From Chryseobacterium sp. OSA05B (GTDB lineage Bacteria > Bacteroidota > Bacteroidia > Flavobacteriales > Weeksellaceae), in the NCBI RefSeq assembly GCF_019970065.1, contig NZ_JAHXYH010000004.1, forward strand, positions 470,748 through 534,747: DNA of 64,000 bases, read 5' to 3'. Numbering within the stretch: the first letter of the stretch is position 1; every line of letters starts with the position of its first letter. Under the pieces are notes generated by a model, which had not been told where the DNA came from, made no database searches, and saw nothing but the letters and a program-made list of their open reading frames with translations. This document shows positions 17,600 through 24,738 of this stretch, piece after piece. The translations under genes were made by a program, and so were the position numbers.

Positions 17600-18352
17600 T
17601 TAAAAATTTACATTCACAGAATACTTGTCATAAAATGCCTTGATGTGGGCCACCGCTTCATCAGCCGTGTCTACTACTCTGTATAAGTCCAGATCATCTT
17701 CTGCGATCATCCCTTCTTTTAACAGTGTTGCTTTGAACCATTCCAACAATCCGCCCCAGAATTCACTTCCTACAAGAACGATCGGAAATTTACCGATTTT
17801 ATTGGTCTGGATCAGGGTCATCGCTTCCGTAAGTTCGTCTAATGTACCGAAACCTCCCGGCATTACGACAAAACCTTGAGAATATTTTACAAACATTACT
17901 TTTCTTACAAAAAAGTAATCGAAGTTCATTGAATAAGATTTGTTGATGTACGGGTTAAAATGCTGTTCAAACGGCAGATCAATATTAAGTCCGATAGATC
18001 TTCCCTGTGCATTAAAAGCGCCTTTATTTCCTGCTTCCATGATCCCCGGGCCGCCTCCGGTAATGATTCCGAAGCCCAGTTTGGTGATCTTTTCAGCAAT
18101 TTCCACCGCCATTTCGTAATATTTACTTTCAGGCTTCAGTCTTGCAGATCCGAATATAGAAACGCAGGGTCCGATCTTGGCCAGTTTTTCATAGCCATCC
18201 ACAAATTCAGCCATCACTTTGAAAACCATCCAGCTGTCTTTGGTGATGGTTTCGTCCCAGGTTTTCTGTCTGAGACTGTTGTGAAGCTTTGTTTCATTAA
18301 TATCTAGGGCCGGATTGACTAAACTTTCATCCCTGGTTCCATCCATTTCCAT
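17600..18352 (-). CDS. LOG family protein (TIGR00730-like Rossmann fold)
   Basis: A 250-residue cytoplasmic protein. Conserved family motifs are GGGPGIMEAGNKGA and PGGFGTLDELTE, the latter being the phosphoribohydrolase signature of LOG (cytokinin-activating type) enzymes. In bacteria, members hydrolyse nucleoside 5'-monophosphates or have no known substrate. A leading segment of about 55 residues precedes the core. The start is six bases from the stop of the MurU-like gene, so co-transcription is likely. The link to cell-wall sugar recycling is only positional. Confidence 0.86.
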   Translation of the reverse strand: MEMDGTRDESLVNPALDINETKLHNSLRQKTWDETITKDSWMVFKVMAEFVDGYEKLAKIGPCVSIFGSARLKPESKYYEMAVEIAEKITKLGFGIITGGGPGIMEAGNKGAFNAQGRSIGLNIDLPFEQHFNPYINKSYSMNFDYFFVRKVMFVKYSQGFVVMPGGFGTLDELTEAMTLIQTNKIGKFPIVLVGSEFWGGLLEWFKATLLKEGMIAEDDLDLYRVVDTADEAVAHIKAFYDKYSVNVNF

Positions 18353-18358
18353 TACAAA

Positions 18359-19072
18359 CTATTTAAAATGTTTTTCGGCTTCTATCACAGATTCGGGTCT
18401 TCCCACATCTATCAGAATGCTGTCGTGCACAAATCCGTGGATATGCTCGGTCTGCATCAGATCCAGATATTCCTCCATGACAGAAAACTTGCCGGTTCTC
18501 TTTATTTTTTCAAAGATAGCAGGGTTGATACAATGAACGCCGCTGAATGCAAGAGCCTTAAAGCCTTTGTTGAATTCCGCAAGCCGCTGTTCTCCCGACT
18601 GTACATTAAGCCAGCCTCTCAAAACCATATCGTCGTTGAAAAGTAATTTTCTCGAACTATCTCTGTCTGAAACCGCTAAAGTAGCAAAATCTTTTATCTT
18701 TTTGTGGTATTCAACCAGAGCATTGATATTGATATTCGTTAAAATATCAGCGTTCATGATCAGGAAATCTTCCCCGTGATCGAGGAACTTTCTAGCAAAA
18801 ATCAAGCCGCCACCGGTTTCCAGCAGTTCATTGGTCTCATCTGAGATTTCAATGTTGCAGCCGAAATTACTGTTTTTATTTAAAAATTCAACAATCTGAT
18901 TTCCAAAATGATGGATATTGATCACAAAATCTTTTATTCCGAAGCTTTTAAGATAATTGATATTTCTTTCCAAAAGCGGTATGCCGTTTACCTTGGCCAG
19001 TGCTTTCGGATGATGATCCGTAAAGGGTTTTAGCCTTGTGCCTTTTCCGGCAGCGAAAATTAAAGCTTTCAT
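18359..19072 (-). CDS. MurU-like sugar-1-phosphate nucleotidyltransferase
   Basis: A 237-residue protein with the nucleotidyltransferase signature AAGKGTRLKPFTDHHPKAL at the N terminus, then HHFGNQIVEFL, DETNELLETGGGL and NADILTNI (a metal-binding Asp). It resembles MurU, which makes UDP-MurNAc from MurNAc-1-phosphate, at the usual short length lacking the C-terminal acyltransferase domain of GlmU. An AmgK-like kinase (19698-20717), which would supply the sugar-1-phosphate, lies nearby. The exact sugar is inferred; glucose-1-phosphate-type relatives cannot be excluded. Confidence 0.8.
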   Translation of the reverse strand: MKALIFAAGKGTRLKPFTDHHPKALAKVNGIPLLERNINYLKSFGIKDFVINIHHFGNQIVEFLNKNSNFGCNIEISDETNELLETGGGLIFARKFLDHGEDFLIMNADILTNININALVEYHKKIKDFATLAVSDRDSSRKLLFNDDMVLRGWLNVQSGEQRLAEFNKGFKALAFSGVHCINPAIFEKIKRTGKFSVMEEYLDLMQTEHIHGFVHDSILIDVGRPESVIEAEKHFK

Positions 19073-19080
19073 ATAGTATA

Positions 19081-19159
19081 AGTAATGAGTGATAAGTAAT
19101 GAGTAATTTCAGGGTGATGAACAAGTAAAATATTACTTATTGCTCATTACCCATTACTC
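19081..19159. repeat. Imperfect inverted repeat overlapping a gene end
   Basis: The left arm (19081-19109, AGTAATGAGTGATAAGTAAT start) pairs imperfectly with the right arm (19131-19159, ATTACTTATTGCTCATTACC). The right arm runs into the last codons of the RapZ-C gene (stop at 19147), so the repeat encodes its final residues VSNG. Confidence 0.6.
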
Positions 19160-19563
19160 ACGTTCAGTTGGTGCTGTTCGTCGTGATGAAGACTGATTTC
19201 CGTTCCTTCAGGATATTTTTCCTTAATGAATTCAGCAATTTTGATGGCAGAATATACAGATCTATGCTGTCCGCCGGTGCATCCGAAACTGATCTGAAGG
19301 TCTTCAAAACCTCTTTCCAGATAATTATCAATGTTGATGGATACGATGGATTTTACCAGTTCCAGAAATTTAGGCATCTCTGTTTTGGTTTCAAGATATT
19401 CCTGAACCCCAATGTCATTTCCTGTCTGGATTTTATATTCTTCAATTCTTCCCGGATTTAAAATTCCTCTGCAGTCGAAAGTAAAACCTCCGCCGTTTCC
19501 TGAATGATCCTTGGGAATTCCTCCTTTTTTGTACGAAAAACTGTGTATGTCGATGTGTAGCAT
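19147..19563 (-). CDS. Stand-alone RapZ C-terminal-domain protein
   Basis: A 138-residue protein matching only the C-terminal half of RapZ. It shows the RapZ core FGCTGGQHRSV (about residues 93-103), preceded by FDCRGILNPG and followed by HHDEQ. In E. coli the C-terminal domain binds glucosamine-6-phosphate and the GlmY RNA; the N-terminal kinase half is missing here. It lies between an AmgK-like kinase and a MurU-like nucleotidyltransferase, which suggests amino-sugar sensing or a regulatory role in recycling. The last residues are encoded by an intergenic-type inverted repeat, so the true tail may vary between strains. Confidence 0.85.
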   Translation of the reverse strand: MLHIDIHSFSYKKGGIPKDHSGNGGGFTFDCRGILNPGRIEEYKIQTGNDIGVQEYLETKTEMPKFLELVKSIVSINIDNYLERGFEDLQISFGCTGGQHRSVYSAIKIAEFIKEKYPEGTEISLHHDEQHQLNVSNG

Positions 19564-19619
19564 TGTTGTTTATTTTATTTCAACCATTTAAGGTTTTTAT
19601 TTTTTATTGGTAGTAAAGC

Positions 19620-19635
19620 CTTCGACTCCGCTCAG
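19620..19635. repeat. Second copy of dispersed 16-base repeat
   Basis: CTTCGACTCCGCTCAG is the exact reverse complement of 5784-5799. It lies in the 134-base gap between the RapZ-C and AmgK-like genes. Confidence 0.65.
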
Positions 19636-19697
19636 GCTGATATTTCTAATACTTTCCAGTTGCCTGTATTTTATCCTAACAGAACATCAAAAGAATC

Positions 19698-20717
19698 TTA
19701 ATGGTTTAAAATTGCATTAATTTTTAATTTTGATTCTTCTGTAGCGAGCTGTTCTATCACTTTTTTAAGTTCCGGGTAATTATTCATCTGGTCCCATGAT
19801 GCTGCAAACTGCGTGATATTTTGAATCCCTTTTTCCAGGCTTGATATAAAATGTTGTTTTCTTTGGATCAGTCCTCTGAAGCCGTAAGCTCCAAGTACCT
19901 GCAGAAATCGCATCATTTGGATTGGTTTTACCGAATTTTTTAGTTTGATTTTAACTTCTTCATTATCAGATTGCCCAATGTAGTAGTCAAGCATTTTATT
20001 TTTAAACTCTTCCGGAAAATCAGCCTTGGCCTGGAACAGAAAAGAGATTACATCATACATCAATGGCCCTTTCATAGCAGATTGGTAATCGATGAACGAA
20101 ACTTTACTTTCTTCATTGACCATGATATTTCTGGCCTGAAAATCACGGATCATAATTCCTGTAGGTTCAAGACTTTCAATAAGTGCAGCGATCTGTTTAA
20201 ATTCTTTCAGCAAAGCAGATTTACGGTATTCCAGTTCCAGGACATCTGCCACGAAGTTTTTAAAATAATACAGATCGTGGATCACGGGAAGTTCGTCATA
20301 ACTTTCGTATTCAAAAGTTTTTGAGAAATCAATCTTTCCTTTTGTTTGAATCTGAAGCTGGAAAAGTTTCTCTAAGGTTTGTTTTACCAATGCCTGTACA
20401 TGAGGAGAAAGTCCGTCGTTGGTAATCATCTCGGAGAGAGTCTGCCCTCCAAGGAATTCCTGTACATACATTTTTCTGTCATCAGAGACTGCAAAAATCT
20501 GTGGAGTATTGAGGTTGAGTTCAGAGAAAATTTCAGAATAATAAAGGAAGCTTTCATTTTCCGGAATATTTTCATTGCTGGTGACAATATATTTTCTGTT
20601 GCCGGATCTGGCCAGGAAATTCACCCTCGCAGAACCGCTTTGAGCCAATGTAACGAACTCAGAAGATGGTTCACCGAGATAGTTTTCAAAAAATCGTTTT
20701 GCGTTTTCGGAAGTCAT
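19698..20717 (-). CDS. AmgK-like aminoglycoside-phosphotransferase-fold sugar kinase
   Basis: A 339-residue protein, the same length as characterised AmgK. The kinase core appears in GIMIRDFQARNIMVN (catalytic loop, Arg-Asp where many kinases have His-Asp) and VSFIDYQSAMKGPLMYDV (metal-binding Asp). AmgK phosphorylates the anomeric carbon of MurNAc/GlcNAc, feeding MurU; both are expected in a cell-wall recycling route that bypasses the fosfomycin-sensitive MurA step. A -7 element TATATTTG lies just upstream. The substrate is inferred from neighbours and fold. Confidence 0.78.
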   Translation of the reverse strand: MTSENAKRFFENYLGEPSSEFVTLAQSGSARVNFLARSGNRKYIVTSNENIPENESFLYYSEIFSELNLNTPQIFAVSDDRKMYVQEFLGGQTLSEMITNDGLSPHVQALVKQTLEKLFQLQIQTKGKIDFSKTFEYESYDELPVIHDLYYFKNFVADVLELEYRKSALLKEFKQIAALIESLEPTGIMIRDFQARNIMVNEESKVSFIDYQSAMKGPLMYDVISFLFQAKADFPEEFKNKMLDYYIGQSDNEEVKIKLKNSVKPIQMMRFLQVLGAYGFRGLIQRKQHFISSLEKGIQNITQFAASWDQMNNYPELKKVIEQLATEESKLKINAILNH

Positions 20718-20727
20718 AATATGGAAA

Positions 20728-20735
20728 CAAATATA
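20728..20735 (-). promoter_or_regulatory. -7 element for AmgK-like gene
   Basis: Minus strand TATATTTG ends ten bases before the ATG at 20717, giving a leader of only a few bases. Confidence 0.5.
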
Positions 20736-20744
20736 CTAATTTAA

Positions 20745-20960
20745 TGGGAGTTTGGTGTTTGTGACGTTTGAGAGTTTTAGGGTTCGAGAGTTGTGGGGTT
20801 GGGGTTCGTGTTCTGAGATACGGGGTCGGAGTGTTATGGGGTTTGAGGGTATTAGAGTTTGAGTGTTTTTGAAAATAAATTTTTAGAGTAGTAACTGGGA
20901 TCTCGCATCCCGGAACTCGATACCCTGTACCCCACATCTGAAATCTGATGTCTTAAATTA
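20745..20960. repeat. G/T-biased intergenic word repeats
   Basis: The + strand is dominated by words such as GTTTGAGAGTTTTAGGG (near 20765), GTTTGAGGGTATTAGAGTTTG (near 20840) and ATCTGAAATCTGATGTCTTA (near 20937). The same words occur at 8403, 57528, 57658 and, inverted, near 44965 and 45100. No coding frame with family support is present. Confidence 0.55.
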
Positions 20961-20982
20961 GCTAACATTTCAGTCTAATTTT

Positions 20983-20990
20983 TATCTTTG
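20983..20990 (+). promoter_or_regulatory. -7 element four bases before xrtF
   Basis: TATCTTTG matches TAnnTTTG and ends four bases before the ATG at 20995. If used, the transcript would be nearly leaderless. dnaB shows the same spacing. Confidence 0.5.
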
Positions 20991-20994
20991 TAGT

Positions 20995-21525
20995 ATGCTA
21001 AAGGATTTTAAACCAGTTTTAAACATTTTGCTGAGGTTCATCGTCATTTATCTGGTGTTGCTGTTTGCGTACCAGTTTTATCTGAATGGAAGCAAGGCAG
21101 GCGGGCTGGATCCTTTTTCCAGAATGATCGCTGATCAGGTAGCATCTATCCAGAAAGCTTCCGGATTTCCTACGTTACTTTATGATGATGTGAAAAATGA
21201 ACAGGTTTGGTTTTATGTAAAGAAAAATTATGTAACCCGAATGGTGGAAGGGTGTAATGCCGTCTCAGTGATGATTCTGTTTATAGCATTTGTATTTGCA
21301 TTTTATAAAGGGTCCAAAACTTTTGTGTTTGCCCTTGCCGGACTTGTTCTGCTGTATGTGATGAATCTTCTCCGGATTGTAGGACTGAATGTTGTGATGT
21401 CAGACTATAAAGAATATGGAAAAATGTTTCATGACTTTATTTTTCCGGCGGTTATTTATGGAACGGTGGTGGTTCTTTGGTTGGTCTGGATTAAATTCTT
21501 TGCTTTAAAAAATGAAAATTCTTAA
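20995..21525 (+). CDS. xrtF: Exosortase family protein XrtF
   Basis: A 176-residue inner-membrane cysteine transpeptidase-like protein. The catalytic residues are visible: Cys87 (VEGCNAVS), Arg127 (NLLRIVGLN) and His146 (MFHDFIFP), in membrane-flanked positions as in exosortases. The length fits the short XrtF subtype of Flavobacteriia. Its partner begins inside its last codons (14-base overlap), which shows coupling. The proteins it processes are not known; no PEP-CTERM-like tripartite C terminus was found in the window. It has its own -7 element. Confidence 0.9.
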   Translation: MLKDFKPVLNILLRFIVIYLVLLFAYQFYLNGSKAGGLDPFSRMIADQVASIQKASGFPTLLYDDVKNEQVWFYVKKNYVTRMVEGCNAVSVMILFIAFVFAFYKGSKTFVFALAGLVLLYVMNLLRIVGLNVVMSDYKEYGKMFHDFIFPAVIYGTVVVLWLVWIKFFALKNENS

Positions 21526-21946
21526 CTGGCTTCTTGTCATAGCAGGAATCTGCGGCCTTATCAGCGTGCGTGTGCTTGAGGATAAAGTTTTCTACGATCC
21601 TTTCCTGGAGTATTTTCACGAAGCGAATAAAAATATTACGTTTCCACAGTTTGAATGGAGGAAATTAATAGCAGGCCATATGTTCAGGTTTATGCTCAAT
21701 CTTGCTTTATCCTGCCTGATCATTCAGTGTCTTTTTAAAAATAAACAGTGGACGGTGCAGGGCGCATTGCTGATCACCATTATCTTTGTCATTACTTTTC
21801 CAATCTATCTTTACTGTATCTACGACCGGTTTGATGTGGGTTATCTTTTTTCCTTTTATATGAGAAGGTTTGTCATTCAGCCGCTGGCGCTGCTTTTGAT
21901 TGTTCCTATGTTTTATTACAGGAAACAGTTAGAGAAAAACAGTTAA
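21512..21946 (+). CDS. Exosortase F-associated membrane protein
   Basis: A 144-residue protein with four predicted membrane helices (residues ~2-20, 50-72, 80-101 and 119-137). Its gene overlaps the end of xrtF by 14 bases, the typical arrangement for the exosortase F system partner in Flavobacteriia. The loop after helix one (DPFLEYFHEANKNITFP) and the FDVGYLFSFYMRRFV segment fit that family. The molecular role is unknown; assembly or stabilising of XrtF is plausible. The following 180 bases hold dispersed repeats. Confidence 0.85.
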   Translation: MKILNWLLVIAGICGLISVRVLEDKVFYDPFLEYFHEANKNITFPQFEWRKLIAGHMFRFMLNLALSCLIIQCLFKNKQWTVQGALLITIIFVITFPIYLYCIYDRFDVGYLFSFYMRRFVIQPLALLLIVPMFYYRKQLEKNS

Positions 21947-21997
21947 ACTTATTAATTTAAGGTTTTAGAATAAAATTAAAATTGAGAAATTTCAATG

Positions 21998-22020
21998 GTG
22001 AATTTTGCTTCGCAAGTCAA
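21998..22020. repeat. Dispersed repeat GTGAATTTTGCTTCGCAAG
   Basis: The core GTGAATTTTGCTTCGCAAG (with a TTGC-TTC-GCAA hairpin inside) recurs with one change in 45026-45048. It lies in the gap 21947-22127, which has no gene and also contains short ACCAGTAACT repeats. Confidence 0.6.
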
Positions 22021-22127
22021 TGGTCAATGATAGAAGCAGAAGTAAGAATCAAGATAATGAGAAGATGCTTCATTAGCTTCATTACTGGCAACCAGTAACT
22101 AACCAGTAACTGACAACACTCTGAACC

Positions 22128-23129
22128 CTAATCTACGGTATGTTTATCCACGCTCGTCACATTTTCCGGAGTCCATTGTACTCTTTTGACAAAATCTTTT
22201 TCACGGACAGGGCAGTCTTTGATCTGGCAGACAGGGCATGAAACTGTTTTGCAATCGTCCATATGGAAATTAAATTCTACACTTCTTTTGGTGTTTTTGG
22301 CTAAAAGGATAATCATCTTTTCCATTTCGTTGTGCGCTTCCCGAAGACTGTAGTACCAGGGTAAGGTAATATGGGCATCGATATGGAGATTGGCGCCGAA
22401 CTGTTGGATTTTCATGTTGTGAACGTCTATCCATTCTATTCTTCTGTTGTCTTCGAGTACCTTGATGATCTGGTTAAGAAGATCGGGATCCTGCTCATCC
22501 ATGATTCCGCTTAACGACTTTCTAACAATTTTATATCCGACATAGATGATGTAAAAACCAAAAATAAGGGCTACCACAGAATCCAGCCAATAGATTTTGG
22601 TAAAATAAACGACGACTAAGCTGATCACTACTCCTAACGTTGTGATAGTATCAGACTGAAGATGTTTTCCGGATGAAACCAGAACCAGCGAGTTTTCCGC
22701 CTGACCTTTTTTAATGGAAATATAGCCTAAAAGATAATTAACGATCGCAGTAGCAGCGATGATCCATATTCCGAGATCCAGTTTGGCTAAGGTTTTCCCT
22801 ACAACAAGGCTGTTGATGCCTTCATAGATGATCATAATACCTGCAATGGCGATTAACGCACCTTCAATGCCGGATGTTACGAATTCTACTTTTCCGTGGC
22901 CATATGGATGGTCTTCGTCCTTTGGTTTTGCAGCCAGATGAAGAGAGTAGAGTCCCATAAATGCACTGATGACATTGACGACACTTTCCATGGCATCAGA
23001 AAATACGGCATCGGAATTGGTGAGCTTCCATGCAATGATTTTTCCAATGAATAAGATGACTCCGAAAACAGCAATGATTTTCTGAAATCCTATTTTGTCT
23101 TTGTGGGTAATGGTCTTTTTATTTTCCAT
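22128..23129 (-). CDS. Cation diffusion facilitator (zinc-type exporter) with Cys-rich tail
   Basis: A 333-residue inner-membrane CDF protein with six predicted helices. The metal-site signature DEDHPYGHGKVEF follows helix two, and a second Asp pair appears in LQSDTITTLG. CDF proteins export Zn(II), Fe(II) or similar ions by proton antiport. The cytoplasmic domain ends in CKTVSCPVCQIKDCP near residue 300, a four-Cys cluster beyond the usual CDF core; it may bind metal. The metal is not decided by the signature. It stands next to asd, but a terminator lies between them on the same strand. Confidence 0.88.
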   Translation of the reverse strand: MENKKTITHKDKIGFQKIIAVFGVILFIGKIIAWKLTNSDAVFSDAMESVVNVISAFMGLYSLHLAAKPKDEDHPYGHGKVEFVTSGIEGALIAIAGIMIIYEGINSLVVGKTLAKLDLGIWIIAATAIVNYLLGYISIKKGQAENSLVLVSSGKHLQSDTITTLGVVISLVVVYFTKIYWLDSVVALIFGFYIIYVGYKIVRKSLSGIMDEQDPDLLNQIIKVLEDNRRIEWIDVHNMKIQQFGANLHIDAHITLPWYYSLREAHNEMEKMIILLAKNTKRSVEFNFHMDDCKTVSCPVCQIKDCPVREKDFVKRVQWTPENVTSVDKHTVD

Positions 23130-23136
23130 AGTTTGA

Positions 23137-23171
23137 TAAAAAAAAGAATCTCAATTCTGAGACTCTTTTTT
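23137..23171 (-). terminator. Terminator after asd
   Basis: Arms AGAATCTCA (23145-23153) and TGAGACTCT (23158-23166) pair with one wobble; on the minus strand eight T residues follow. It lies between the asd stop and the CDF start. Confidence 0.8.
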
Positions 23172-23182
23172 ATTTTGTTAGT

Positions 23183-24175
23183 TTAAACTAAGTTGTTGGC
23201 TGCTAAGTATTCTGCAATCTGTACAGCGTTCGTTGCGGCTCCTTTTCGCAGATTGTCTGCTACGATCCAAAGATTCAGCGTTTTGGGCTGCGAGAGATCC
23301 CGTCTTATCCTTCCTACGAATACATCGTCTTTACCTTCGGAGTAGAGTGGCATTGGATATTCGTTGTTTTTAACGTTGTCCATTACGATTACACCAGGGG
23401 TTTCAGATAAGATCTTTCTTACTTCGTCAAGGTCAAACTCGTTTTCAAATTCAATATTTACACTTTCTGAGTGACCTCCCTGAACAGGAACTCTCACTGC
23501 AGTTGCCGTAAGGTTGAAGGTATCGTCCCCTAAAATTTTCTTAGGTTCTTTCATCAGTTTGATCTCTTCTTTAGTGTAATCATCATCGCTGAATGCATCA
23601 CAGTGAGGAAGCGCATTTTTAAAGATCTGATAAGGATATACTTTGGCAACACTGTCGTCTCCGTTTATTTCAGCATTGAGCTGATCCACGGCAGCTTTTC
23701 CTGTTCCTGTTACAGACTGGTACGTAGAAACAACCACTCTTTTCAGATCATATTTTTTATTCAATGGGCCTAATACCATTACCAGCTGAATGGTAGAACA
23801 GTTCGGATTGGCAATTATTTTATCTTCTTTAGTCAATACATTCGCATTGATTTCCGGAACTACCAGTTTTTTGGTAGGATCCATTCTCCATGCAGAAGAA
23901 TTGTCAATCACCGTTGTACCTGCTTCTGCAAACAGAGGGGCGAATTCCAGAGAAGTGTCTCCTCCTGCAGAGAAAATAGCGATATCAGGTTTGGCAGCTA
24001 TAGCGTCTTTCATGCTTACAATCGTAAATTCCTCCTGTTTATACTTCACCTTCTTTCCTACAGATCTTTCGGATGCTACCGGAATTAATTCTGTTACAGG
24101 GAAGTTTCTCTCCTCCAAAACTTTAAGCATAACTTGTCCAACCATTCCTGTTGAACCGACTACAGCTACTTTCAT
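23183..24175 (-). CDS. asd: Aspartate-semialdehyde dehydrogenase
   Basis: A 330-residue NADP-dependent enzyme that reduces aspartyl phosphate to the semialdehyde for lysine, diaminopimelate, threonine and methionine synthesis. The N-terminal nucleotide-binding motif is VGSTGMVGQ. The active-site Cys lies in NPNCSTIQLV, and the conserved substrate-binding segment VRVPVQGGHSESV contains the acid/base His. Length is close to the family norm. The other aspartate-pathway genes are not present in this window. It is probably monocistronic, given the downstream terminator. Confidence 0.95.
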   Translation of the reverse strand: MKVAVVGSTGMVGQVMLKVLEERNFPVTELIPVASERSVGKKVKYKQEEFTIVSMKDAIAAKPDIAIFSAGGDTSLEFAPLFAEAGTTVIDNSSAWRMDPTKKLVVPEINANVLTKEDKIIANPNCSTIQLVMVLGPLNKKYDLKRVVVSTYQSVTGTGKAAVDQLNAEINGDDSVAKVYPYQIFKNALPHCDAFSDDDYTKEEIKLMKEPKKILGDDTFNLTATAVRVPVQGGHSESVNIEFENEFDLDEVRKILSETPGVIVMDNVKNNEYPMPLYSEGKDDVFVGRIRRDLSQPKTLNLWIVADNLRKGAATNAVQIAEYLAANNLV

Positions 24176-24250
24176 TGATTTAATTAAAAATTTAAGGTTA
24201 AACTATTACTAAGTTTATCAACGCATCATTGATCACTTAATATTTATTTT

Positions 24251-24688
24251 TTAAGCCCCAAAGACTCTTGTCCAAGGGAACGCGAATGCAAATAAACCTA
24301 CCGCAATAAGACCCATGATCACGATTCCTAAAGAAATAGTGTCATTAGATTTTACTTTCTTATTGATGATGGTCATCAATACGGCTGCGATCAGCATAGA
24401 AAATGGATGTTCTACATACTGAAATCTTAAGTCAGCGTTTTTCATTACTGATCCCATGTCCAATCCTTTTGTGAAATTAATCGCCAACATGATGATCCCT
24501 ATTAAAAACTGAACGTGGAAGAAAATCATCGTGAAGAGGGTGATCTTCTTTAAAAATTTGTTCACTTTACCACTGAAGCCAAACATAGTAGCTAAAAGGG
24601 CAATAATAAATAATGAAGCCAAAAGAAGTTCAAGATACCCGAATCCTTTGTGTGCACTAAGCAAAATCTTGTAAAAATCCATATTCAA
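24251..24688 (-). CDS. Small four-helix membrane protein (cytochrome b-like appearance)
   Basis: A 145-residue protein with four predicted membrane helices. His residues in or near helices (LSAHKGFGYLELLL, MIFFHVQFLIGI, VEHPFSMLIA) are suggestive of haem b or metal ligation, and similar proteins are variously annotated cytochrome B in Flavobacteriia, but that is not proven. Some databases carry an incorrect ribosomal label for this family, which the sequence does not support. A -7 element lies at 24710-24717. It is not clearly in an operon with asd. Confidence 0.6.
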   Translation of the reverse strand: MNMDFYKILLSAHKGFGYLELLLASLFIIALLATMFGFSGKVNKFLKKITLFTMIFFHVQFLIGIIMLAINFTKGLDMGSVMKNADLRFQYVEHPFSMLIAAVLMTIINKKVKSNDTISLGIVIMGLIAVGLFAFAFPWTRVFGA

Positions 24689-24709
24689 TTTTTTCTATTT
24701 TTCTAAGTA

Positions 24710-24717
24710 CAAATATA
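24710..24717 (-). promoter_or_regulatory. -7 element for membrane protein gene
   Basis: Minus strand reads TATATTTG, 21 bases before the ATG at 24688. Confidence 0.5.
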
Positions 24718-24738
24718 ACAAAAATCCCGGGTGGATTA

